This document shows positions 45,353 to 52,890 of a DNA stretch of 64,000 bases, in pieces. The notes under the pieces are model-generated. The model was given only the letters and a program-made list of their open reading frames with translations. It was not told the DNA's origin and did no database searches. This DNA is from CAVVDT01 sp963747005 (lineage in GTDB: Bacteria > Pseudomonadota > Alphaproteobacteria > Rhizobiales > Aestuariivirgaceae), in contig CAVVDT010000014.1 of NCBI GenBank assembly GCA_963747005.1, positions 1 to 64,000 on the forward strand, given 5' to 3'. Position 1 is the stretch's first letter. Every line of letters starts with the position of its first letter. The translations under genes and the position numbers were made by a program.

Positions 45353-45743
45353 CGTGGGCAGGAATGAGGGGCATTGTCACTCCTCACCTGAAAATTGGCA
45401 GGTCAGAACAAATCGCGCTTGCCGCTCCGCAAAACAAGTGTGCGAGAAATCGACGCCCACTGAATTCCCTGCAGATTTCCCTGTTGGCAGCGAATTGATC
45501 CCAGAGACAGATTTGCACCAGACTGCCTCCACAGCCAAGCCACCGTCCGGATGGGCCTGCAAGGCCGGCTTCGCAAATTGTCTGATCGCGAAAGCGCCGA
45601 ACACCGCCAAACGCCGGAGAACCCGTCATGCCATCCGGCTCGACGAGGCTACCTCGTTGAGGACGGGTGATGCGCGGTCTTGCCGCGAAGATGGAATTGG
45701 ACCAGTCTGGCTTGTGGATCCCGAATCATCCGGCTTTTTGTCG
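45353..45743. other. Gap of about 390 bases, no gene seen
   Basis: Between the LysR gene and the FecR-domain gene. The frame of the latter stays open upstream but has the composition of non-coding sequence (many Arg, Ser and Cys, no motif). Probably promoter and leader of the FecR-domain gene. Confidence 0.4.
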
Positions 45744-46952
45744 ATGCATTCGAAGACGATGCGGGCTATGCGATTTGATTGTTTCCTGATGATGGCATGG
45801 GCGTGGTTCGCCCTGGTGCTCCTGGCCGTGCCCGCGGCGGCTGCCACACCGGCTGGAACCGCCATAACGGTGAATGCCGGGGTCACCGCCTCGGGCCCCG
45901 AGGGCACCCGCACGCTCACCAGGGGCGCCGACATCTATCTGGGCGACAGGTTGGAGACCGGCATATTCGGCCAGGTGGAGATCGAATTCGTCGATCACAC
46001 CAGGCTTGCCATCGGTCCCAATTCGAGCATGGTCATCGATGCCTTCGTGATGCAATCGCCTACGCGCCTCAACCGGCTGGGGCTGACGGCTTCGCGCGGC
46101 GCCTTCCGCTTTTTGAGCGGCAACAGCGCCAAGCAGGCCTACCGCCTCAAGACGCCGACGGCGACCATCGGCATTCGCGGCACCGAGTTCGACTTTGCCG
46201 TAAGGCGCGTCAGGGAGATGGCCATTGCGATGTATGGCGGCATCACCCACGATTGCAGCCTGTCGACGGGCATTTGCGCCGACCTGCGCAAGAGCTGCGA
46301 TGTGGCGCTCTTCGGCGGCGGGCAGGTGGTGAAGACCCGGACCAAGGCGCTCACCGACCAGCAGATCAGAATGGCCTTTCCCTTCATGGGGGATGAAGGG
46401 CGCCTGTCGTCTGCGTTTCATGTCGGCTCGGCCGGTTGTGTCCACGGCAACCACAGCAATCCGCCACGCATGATCAGGAAGGCGAATCTCCGTCCGGGCC
46501 AGAAATTCGTCGAGTTTCACGCCGAGCTGGACTATTTCCCCGGCAATACCTCGTTCATTTACGGCACCCTCAACCCGGATGGCACACCGCAGACGTCGAC
46601 CTATATCAGCTACAAGCCGGCTAAGGGTGTGTTCGGCCTGATCGTCGGCAGCGTCATTCCCCTGCCGTCCTTTTTCGATGGTTATGCCTCGAACAAGGCT
46701 TCCGTGCCCGCCCTCAAATACCGCGTTCTGCTGACGGATCAGCAATATCGCAAGCTGGACACCTTCATCCAGAATTCCCGCAAGACCCGCAAGGTCTTCT
46801 GGATGTACACCGCCAATTGCGTCCGCCTCGTGCGCGATGCGGCGCGCGCTATCGGCCTGAAGGCCCCGGAGACAACGTTCGTCCTGCCGGTGACCTATAT
46901 CAACGAGTTGAGCTGGGCCAATCGCGGACGCCTCGCCGATCCCGGCGAATGA
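45744..46952 (+). CDS. Exported FecR-domain protein with a Cys/His-containing C-terminal half
   Basis: 402 aa. Residues 1-35 are a signal peptide (FALVLLAVPAAAATP). About 40-200 is a FecR-type beta domain (ADIYLGDRLETGIFGQVEIE, LAIGPNSSMVIDAFV, TPTATIGIRGTEFDF). The C-terminal half reads FVEFHAELDYFPGNTSFIYG, FGLIVGSVIPLPSFFDGY, VLLTDQQYRKLDTFIQNSR, MYTANCVRLVRDAARAIGLK, a His ... Cys order like permuted papain-like (NlpC/P60, LRAT, DUF4105-like) hydrolases. A periplasmic peptidase or acyl hydrolase role is possible but unproven. Several Mets (45744, 45759, 45768) compete as start. Convergent with the DUF1499 gene. Confidence 0.75.
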   Translation: MHSKTMRAMRFDCFLMMAWAWFALVLLAVPAAAATPAGTAITVNAGVTASGPEGTRTLTRGADIYLGDRLETGIFGQVEIEFVDHTRLAIGPNSSMVIDAFVMQSPTRLNRLGLTASRGAFRFLSGNSAKQAYRLKTPTATIGIRGTEFDFAVRRVREMAIAMYGGITHDCSLSTGICADLRKSCDVALFGGGQVVKTRTKALTDQQIRMAFPFMGDEGRLSSAFHVGSAGCVHGNHSNPPRMIRKANLRPGQKFVEFHAELDYFPGNTSFIYGTLNPDGTPQTSTYISYKPAKGVFGLIVGSVIPLPSFFDGYASNKASVPALKYRVLLTDQQYRKLDTFIQNSRKTRKVFWMYTANCVRLVRDAARAIGLKAPETTFVLPVTYINELSWANRGRLADPGE

Positions 46953-46976
46953 TTCCATGGACGGGCGAACGCGTGT

Positions 46977-47489
46977 TCACGGGGCGATGAGCGCGCTCTT
47001 CAGGAGCGAAAGCCAGCGAATGACCCTGGCTTTGTTCATACCCAGGTCCGAATAGCCGATCTGGCTGCGCGAATAGATCGCAAGTGTGGCGGCACCCGCG
47101 CCCAGATCGATGAATTGAACCGAAATCGTGTCGGGAAACCGCATGATGGCGGTGCGCTCGATATAGCGGTCGCGAAGGGTCGCAAGGCTGCCGCCGACGC
47201 GCTTGAGCCGGGGCTCCGCAGCCCAGGCCCGGCGGGCCACCTGCTGAAGCTGCGCGGCGCTCGCCTTGAAGGTCGGCGCCACCATGTCGGCGTGCGTCCG
47301 GGGGCAGAACCCTGTCGGGCAGGCGAGAAAGTGATTGGGGCTCTTCGGCGGCGCAAGTGTCGCGAAATCGACCGGCCCGAGGTCGGCCGACCCCGCCACC
47401 AGCGTCCATATCTGATCCCGGCCAAGGGCCAAACTGCCCGCCGCGGCGAGAACGAGGCATGTGGCCAGGATCTTGATCGTTGTCCTCAT
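46977..47489 (-). CDS. DUF1499 family protein
   Basis: 170 aa. N-terminal hydrophobic signal (ILATCLVLAAAGSLALG). The DUF1499 pattern follows: PPKSPNHFLACPTGFCPRTH (paired Cys), RTAIMRFPDTISVQFID, and the signature IYSRSQIGYSDLGMNKARVI with final WL. Function unknown; probably periplasmic. Last gene of the minus-strand run, six bases after the C-N hydrolase. Confidence 0.85.
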   Translation of the reverse strand: MRTTIKILATCLVLAAAGSLALGRDQIWTLVAGSADLGPVDFATLAPPKSPNHFLACPTGFCPRTHADMVAPTFKASAAQLQQVARRAWAAEPRLKRVGGSLATLRDRYIERTAIMRFPDTISVQFIDLGAGAATLAIYSRSQIGYSDLGMNKARVIRWLSLLKSALIAP

Positions 47490-47495
47490 CGCTCG

Positions 47496-48284
47496 CTACA
47501 GCCGCTTCTGCAGCCCCGGCAAGTCGCGGAAATAGGGCAGACGCGCTTGCGCGGCGGCGACCTGTTGCGGATCGATCCCGGCGACGATCACCTCTTCGGC
47601 CCCGCCGGCCCGCGCCAGGTCCTCGCCCACCGGCGAGGCGATGCAGGAAGCACCGAGATAGTGAAGGTCGCCCTCGATCCCGGCATGGTTGCAATAGACG
47701 AGATAGACACCGTTCTCGAAGGCTCGCGTCGGCATCATCCGGTTGGCGACCACACCCCATTGGTCGCGCAGAGCCGTCGGCACCAGTACGCATTGCGCCC
47801 CGGCATGCGCTGCATGGCGCACGGCCTCGGGAAATTCGGCGTCGTAGCAGATGAGGATAGCCAGCCGCACCCCGGCGAGCGTGAGGAACGCGGTGCCGGT
47901 TCCGGCGGCGAAATGCTCCAGTTCGAAGCCCGGCGGGATGGCCAGCTTGCGGTGATTGGCCAGCAGATCGCCGTCCGGGCCGAAGCAGGCAGCGGCGTTA
48001 TAGACCTTGTCCTCGGCGCGCTCGGGATAGCCGTAGCAGATGGCGGTGGAAGTCTCGCGGGCCAGCGCCGCGACCTTCGCGGCAAACGGTCCGTCGGGCG
48101 CTTCTGCCAGCCGGCCGATGGCCTCGCCCACATTGTAGCCCGACATGAAAAGTTCCGGGCAGACGATGAGGTGGGGGCGTTCATCGCCTTGAGCGTCGAT
48201 GGCGGCGCGCAAGGCCGCCAGCCGCCGCGGCTGATCGGCGCCGCCGAGGGCGCACTGGAAGGCCGCGACCCGCAGGACGCTCAT
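47496..48284 (-). CDS. Carbon-nitrogen hydrolase (nitrilase superfamily)
   Basis: 262 aa. The catalytic triad is complete: Glu in RPHLIVCPELFMSGYNV, Lys in LLANHRKLAIPPGFELE and Cys in LAILICYDAEFPEAV. ATG 48284 overlaps the M24-like gene stop by four bases. Such enzymes hydrolyse linear amides or carbamoyl groups. Beside a creatinase-like protein it might release ammonia from an amide or ureido product; this is inference from context. Confidence 0.88.
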   Translation of the reverse strand: MSVLRVAAFQCALGGADQPRRLAALRAAIDAQGDERPHLIVCPELFMSGYNVGEAIGRLAEAPDGPFAAKVAALARETSTAICYGYPERAEDKVYNAAACFGPDGDLLANHRKLAIPPGFELEHFAAGTGTAFLTLAGVRLAILICYDAEFPEAVRHAAHAGAQCVLVPTALRDQWGVVANRMMPTRAFENGVYLVYCNHAGIEGDLHYLGASCIASPVGEDLARAGGAEEVIVAGIDPQQVAAAQARLPYFRDLPGLQKRL

Positions 48285-49450
48285 CGCTCGACCACCAGGA
48301 TCTTGCGCGGGTAGTCGGTAAGGTAGTCGCAACCGGTCTCGGTGACGACGATGGAATCCCCGATGCGCCCGCCGAGCCGGCCATCGACGCTGATGCCGCC
48401 GTCGACGGCAAAGGTCATGCCGGGCCGGAGCACCGTCTTGTCGCCGGCCTTCAGTTCCGGTGCCTCGAGATAGGAAACCCCGATGGAGCGCCCGGTGCGG
48501 TAGCCGGTGGCATAGCCGCAGGCACCGTAGACCTCATCGGCGGCGGCCGCCACCTCCTCGGCCAGAACGCCGGGGCGGATGGCGGCAACGGCCGCGGCCT
48601 GGGCGTCGATGGCGGCCTGCTGCACGCGTGCCGCCTCATCGCCCACCTCGCGGATGAAGAACATGCGGTCGAAGCCGAGCTTGTACTGCTTGAACTGGGC
48701 CATGTTGCAAAAGCAGAAATAGACCGGATCGCCCCATTCCAGCCGCTTCACGCTGGCCCGCCGGTGCACCATCGAGGTATCGCGGCCCGACTGCATGATC
48801 TGCAGGTTGTGGATCATCGGCGAGACGAAGGCTTCCCAGCCCCTGGGTGTAAGGAAGCCCGCCGCCTTGCGGGTGCCGGCAGCGATAACGGCAAGCGCAG
48901 CCTCATATTCCGGCGACCCTTCCGCCAGCGCCCCTTCGGCGGCTGCCATCATCGCCCCGGCAATGGCGCCGGCCTGGCGCATCACGGCGATCTCGGCGGG
49001 CGACTTCACCATGCGCATGGCACCGAGGAGGGGCGAGACATCCTTGAGCCGCGTGCCCGGATAGCGCTCGTCGAACCAGTTGCGCACCATGGCGGGCATC
49101 TGGCCCGTCTCGGCGGCGATGGTGCCGGGTTCATCACCGATCACCCGCCCCAGCACGTTCTCCCAGCGGTTGGCGCCGGCATCTTCCCAGGTGGCGATGC
49201 GTTCGACCCAGGTCATGGCCGAAACCATCTCGCTTTCCATCAGCGGGGTGACGACGACCGGGTCCTCGCCGGGCCGCACCACCAGGAAGGTGGGTCGTCC
49301 GAACTCCACCGACAGATAGCCCCAGAACCCCGCCAGATAGGCAATCGAGGCCTCGTCGGTGAAGATGGCAACATCGATGCCTTCGGCCTTCAGCCGGGAC
49401 TGCAACTGTTTGGTACGCTGGCGGGTTTCATCGAGCATGGGGTCATCCAA
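48281..49450 (-). CDS. Creatinase-like M24-fold hydrolase lacking metal ligands
   Basis: 389 aa with the creatinase N-terminal domain (RLKAEGIDVAIFTDEASIAY) and pita-bread C-terminal domain. Metal aminopeptidases of this fold need Asp, Asp, His, Glu, Glu. Here the first Asp position reads VYFCFC (245-248) and the GHGxG His reads GRSIG, so metal binding is unlikely. Creatinase also lacks metals and uses His232; the aligned His here is H229 in QSGRDTSMVHRR. A creatine-like amidinohydrolase giving sarcosine and urea is therefore possible, and would feed the adjacent demethylating flavoproteins. Substrate unproven. Confidence 0.8.
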   Translation of the reverse strand: MDDPMLDETRQRTKQLQSRLKAEGIDVAIFTDEASIAYLAGFWGYLSVEFGRPTFLVVRPGEDPVVVTPLMESEMVSAMTWVERIATWEDAGANRWENVLGRVIGDEPGTIAAETGQMPAMVRNWFDERYPGTRLKDVSPLLGAMRMVKSPAEIAVMRQAGAIAGAMMAAAEGALAEGSPEYEAALAVIAAGTRKAAGFLTPRGWEAFVSPMIHNLQIMQSGRDTSMVHRRASVKRLEWGDPVYFCFCNMAQFKQYKLGFDRMFFIREVGDEAARVQQAAIDAQAAAVAAIRPGVLAEEVAAAADEVYGACGYATGYRTGRSIGVSYLEAPELKAGDKTVLRPGMTFAVDGGISVDGRLGGRIGDSIVVTETGCDYLTDYPRKILVVER

Positions 49451-49523
49451 AATGCAAACGGAGCGTAACGATAGGCGTGAACGCCACCGCGCTCAAAGCA
49501 TCAGGGCGCCGCTTCGATCACTT

Positions 49524-50453
49524 TCAGCGACCCGGCCCCGCCGCCACCGCCTTCACGTGGCCGGCAAATCCAGGCTCGCCCATCAGCGCCCGGCAGCGCG
49601 AAAAGCGGTTGAGCGCATAGGCCATGAAATCGTCGACCGGGTTGTTGTTGGCGTGCTGGATGAGGCCCCACAGGGTCCACAACAGGTCGCACATGGCCTT
49701 GTAGATCACCATGCGGCCCATCTCGTCGGGGCGCGGGGTGCCGCCGAAATAGGCTGCCATCATCTCCGCATCCTGGCCAGCATCGAAGCCGGCTTCAACC
49801 GACAGATCGCCCAGGTCCCACATGGGATCGTTCATGCCGGAATATTCCCAGTCGACCACCCACATGCGTTCGCCCGTATCGAGGAAATTCTCGCACAACG
49901 GGTCGCAGTGGCAGGCAGTGAGCGGCAGCGGATGGGCATCGAGCGCGGCGCGCACCGTTTCGGCTTCGGCCAGCACGTCGTGATAGCCCTCAGGCAGATC
50001 GACGGTCTTGCCAGAAAGGATTTTCAGGTAGTCGTCGATCATGGAAAAGAGCTCGAAGCGGAACCGGAATTTGGCATCCGATTCATGCAGCTTGCGGAAG
50101 ACCTCGCCGGCACGGGCCGGCGCGCCCTTGCGGTTCTTGAAGAGGGCCGGCGACATGGTGACGGCCCCATCGATGAAGCGGGTGACCATGACGCCGGTCT
50201 TGGCGTCGAAGTGCATCACCTCGGGCGAAACGCCGGCGCGGGCCGCTTCCCTGGCCGCCACCGCCTCGTTGGCGCGGTCGATATATTCCTCCGTTCCCTT
50301 ACCGGGAATGCGCAGGCAGTAATCGCGGGCCCTGAAGACGAGGTTGGTGAGACCGCCGAGGCGTTCGACGGCGACATTGCCAGCGTCGATGCCAATGAGG
50401 CCCGGTATCGCCTTCAGGGCATCGCGCGCCAGTTGAATGCCGTCATCGTTCAT
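49524..50453 (-). CDS. Choline kinase-like phosphotransferase, copy A
   Basis: 309 aa APH/ChoK-fold kinase. N-terminal substrate lobe: AVERLGGLTNLVFRARDYCL. Brenner's motif: LPLTACHCDPLCENFLDTG; the metal-binding Asp follows in MWVVDWEYSGMNDPMWDLG. It could phosphorylate choline or another amino alcohol. Four bases separate it from the dimethylglycine dehydrogenase-like gene upstream. A second, diverged copy lies at 55333. Confidence 0.83.
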   Translation of the reverse strand: MNDDGIQLARDALKAIPGLIGIDAGNVAVERLGGLTNLVFRARDYCLRIPGKGTEEYIDRANEAVAAREAARAGVSPEVMHFDAKTGVMVTRFIDGAVTMSPALFKNRKGAPARAGEVFRKLHESDAKFRFRFELFSMIDDYLKILSGKTVDLPEGYHDVLAEAETVRAALDAHPLPLTACHCDPLCENFLDTGERMWVVDWEYSGMNDPMWDLGDLSVEAGFDAGQDAEMMAAYFGGTPRPDEMGRMVIYKAMCDLLWTLWGLIQHANNNPVDDFMAYALNRFSRCRALMGEPGFAGHVKAVAAGPGR

Positions 50454-50457
50454 CGTC

Positions 50458-52875
50458 TCAACCTTTCAGCCTTTCCATCTGCGGATCATAAAGGCAGCGC
50501 GCCCCCCTTGTCGCCTTGTAGGCTTTGCCGAAGGCCTCGATCTCGAAGCCTTCCCGCCCTGAAAGGTCCGCCGGCAGGTATCCGAAAGCGATGGTGCAGC
50601 CGAGGTGATGGCCATAGCCGGCGCTGCTGGTGACCGAGACCACCTTGCCTTCATGCAGGATCGCCTCGCCGCCATGGAAGGGCGCAAAACCCTCGACGCG
50701 GAAGGCGGCGAGCCGCCGCTTGACGCCTTCGGCCTTGATGCGGGCAAGCGCGGCGCGGCCGACAAAGTCACCCTTGTCGAGCTTCACCGCAAAGCCCAGC
50801 CCGGCCTCGTAAGGGTTGTAGTCGGGGGTAATGTCGCCGGACCAGTAGAGGTAGCCCTTTTCCAGCCGGCAGCTTTCGATGGCGCGGTAGCCGGCATTGC
50901 CGATGCCGAATTTTTCGCCCGCCGCCCACAGGGTCTCATAGACGTGGGCGGCGTAGTCCTGCGGGGTGTAAAGCTCATACCCCAGCTCGCCCACATAGCC
51001 GATGCGCACCGCCGTGACGCGGGCATGGCCGACCTCGATGTCGCGCACCGCAAGGAACGGGAAGGCCTCGTTCGACAGATCGTCGTCGCTGACGGCTGCA
51101 AGCACCTCGCGGGCCTTTGGTCCGCACAGGTTGAGGGTGGCGACGGCCCCGGTCACCTCGCGCATGGCGATGCCTTGCGGCAGATGCCGGGCGATCCACC
51201 CTGAATCCCTGACCCCGAAGCCGGAGCCGGTAACACACAGGACGTTGTCCTCGGCCCTGACGATGAGGGTAAGGTCGGCCTCGATGCCGCCGGTCTCGTT
51301 GCAAAGCTGGGTATAGACGGCACGGCCCCCTGAGCCCGACAGGTCGTTGGCGGCGATTTTCTGCAACGCATCAAGCGCGCCGGAACCGGTGATCTCGAAC
51401 TTGGCGAACGAGGTCTGGTCGATCAGCGCGACGCGCTCGCGAACGGCTTTAGCCTCGGCGCCGACGGCGGCGAACCAGTTGGGCTTGCCCTCGAAACTCG
51501 GTTCGTCATGCGGCGTATCGCCGGGACGGGCGAACCAGTTGGGGCGCTCCCAGCCGAATTTCGAGCCGTAGACGGCGCCCTTGCCTTTCAGGATGTCGTG
51601 GAAGGGCGAACGCCGCAAACCCCGTCCGGCATGCGCCTCTTCGCCCGGCCAGTGGATCTTGTAATAGGCGCCGTAAGCTTCGATGGCGCGGGCTTCGAGA
51701 TAGCGGCCTTGCGCGTGCAGGGGGCCGAAGCGGCGGATGTCGAAGGGCCACAGGTCCATGCCGGCGTCGCCTTCGAGGATGAGGTTCGCCATGGCAAGCC
51801 CCGCCCCGCCGGAAGCCGCGATGCCGGCGGTAAACCCGCAGGCTATGAAAAAATTGTCGAAGCCCGGCGCCCGCCCCATCAGCGGCTCGCCGTCGGCCGA
51901 GACCGGTATCGGCCCGTTGATCACCGTCTGGATGCCGATCTCGGAAAGCACCGGCAGGCGTTCGGAAGCCGGCAGGGCGAACAGTTCCAGGCGGTCCATG
52001 TTGGCCGGGAAAAGCTCGCGCGCGAAATCGAGCGGCGGCTTCCCGCGCCAGCATCCCTTGGTGCCGTCCTCCCAGCCGCCGATGGCGAAGGCGCCGGGCT
52101 CGGGCTTGAGATAGAAATTGTGGTCCGGGTCCCTGAGCGTTGTCAGGTCGGCGGCGAAATCGAGTTTTTTCTCGGTGACGAAATACTGGTGCTCGACGAC
52201 GCCCGCCGCCAGTGGAACGCCGGCCATGGCGCCGACGCGCTTTGCCCACAGGCCGGCGCAGTTGACGAGGATATCGCAGGCGATGGTGCCGTGATCAGTG
52301 ACGACGCCTACGGCGCGCCTGCCGTCATGGGCGATTTCGGTGACGCACACGCCTTCCTCGATCTTCACTCCCTTGATCCGCGCGCCCCTGGCGTAGGCCA
52401 TGGTCAGCGAATAGGGATCGATGTGTCCGTCGCCCGGAATGAAGGCGGCGCCCTCGATGCCGGCGGTGGTGATGTAGGCAAAGCGCGCCTTGGCCTCATC
52501 CGCTGAGAGTGCGTAGCACTCGACGCCGAAACTCTTGGCCTGGGTCATGGAGCGGCGGATTTCGCTCCAGCGTTCGGGGCTGGAGGCCAGGCGCAAGGAG
52601 CCCACCTTCTTCCACGACGTTGCCTGGCCGGTTTCTTCCTCCAGCCGATCAAAGCAGGCGACCGAGTTCTGCATCAACCGGGTGAGGTTGCGCTTGGAGC
52701 GCAACTGGCCGACAAGGCCGGCGGCGTGCCAGGTGCAGCCGTGGGTGAGCTGCGCCTTTTCCACCAGCAGCACGTCCTTCGCCCCGGCGCGGCCGAGATG
52801 ATAGGCGAGCGAGGTGCCGATGGCGCCGCCGCCGATGATCAGGATGTTGACATGCCGGTCGGGGCGAAAGGTCAT
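50458..52875 (-). CDS. Dimethylglycine/sarcosine dehydrogenase-like flavoprotein 1
   Basis: 805 aa. N-terminal FAD domain (NILIIGGGAIGTSLAYHLG) with the covalent-flavin His in THGCTWHAAGL (H50). From about residue 430 a GcvT-like THF domain (DQTSFAKFEITGSGALDAL, VRIGYVGELGYELYTPQDYA, ESCRLEKGYLYWSGDITPDY). It oxidises an N-methyl group and hands the one-carbon unit to THF, passing electrons to ETF. Paired with a paralog 15 bases upstream, so two substrates or two sequential demethylations are likely. Confidence 0.92.
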   Translation of the reverse strand: MTFRPDRHVNILIIGGGAIGTSLAYHLGRAGAKDVLLVEKAQLTHGCTWHAAGLVGQLRSKRNLTRLMQNSVACFDRLEEETGQATSWKKVGSLRLASSPERWSEIRRSMTQAKSFGVECYALSADEAKARFAYITTAGIEGAAFIPGDGHIDPYSLTMAYARGARIKGVKIEEGVCVTEIAHDGRRAVGVVTDHGTIACDILVNCAGLWAKRVGAMAGVPLAAGVVEHQYFVTEKKLDFAADLTTLRDPDHNFYLKPEPGAFAIGGWEDGTKGCWRGKPPLDFARELFPANMDRLELFALPASERLPVLSEIGIQTVINGPIPVSADGEPLMGRAPGFDNFFIACGFTAGIAASGGAGLAMANLILEGDAGMDLWPFDIRRFGPLHAQGRYLEARAIEAYGAYYKIHWPGEEAHAGRGLRRSPFHDILKGKGAVYGSKFGWERPNWFARPGDTPHDEPSFEGKPNWFAAVGAEAKAVRERVALIDQTSFAKFEITGSGALDALQKIAANDLSGSGGRAVYTQLCNETGGIEADLTLIVRAEDNVLCVTGSGFGVRDSGWIARHLPQGIAMREVTGAVATLNLCGPKAREVLAAVSDDDLSNEAFPFLAVRDIEVGHARVTAVRIGYVGELGYELYTPQDYAAHVYETLWAAGEKFGIGNAGYRAIESCRLEKGYLYWSGDITPDYNPYEAGLGFAVKLDKGDFVGRAALARIKAEGVKRRLAAFRVEGFAPFHGGEAILHEGKVVSVTSSAGYGHHLGCTIAFGYLPADLSGREGFEIEAFGKAYKATRGARCLYDPQMERLKG

Positions 52876-52890
52876 GGGGAAGCGATCCTT

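Noticed and set aside
47115..48314. Plus-strand open frame of about 400 codons opposite the C-N hydrolase and DUF1499 genes
   Set aside because: Spans two well-supported genes on the other strand and has no domain.
48281..49450. DMSP lyase DddP, another M24-fold enzyme of alphaproteobacteria
   Set aside because: DddP needs the M24 metal ligands, which are missing here.
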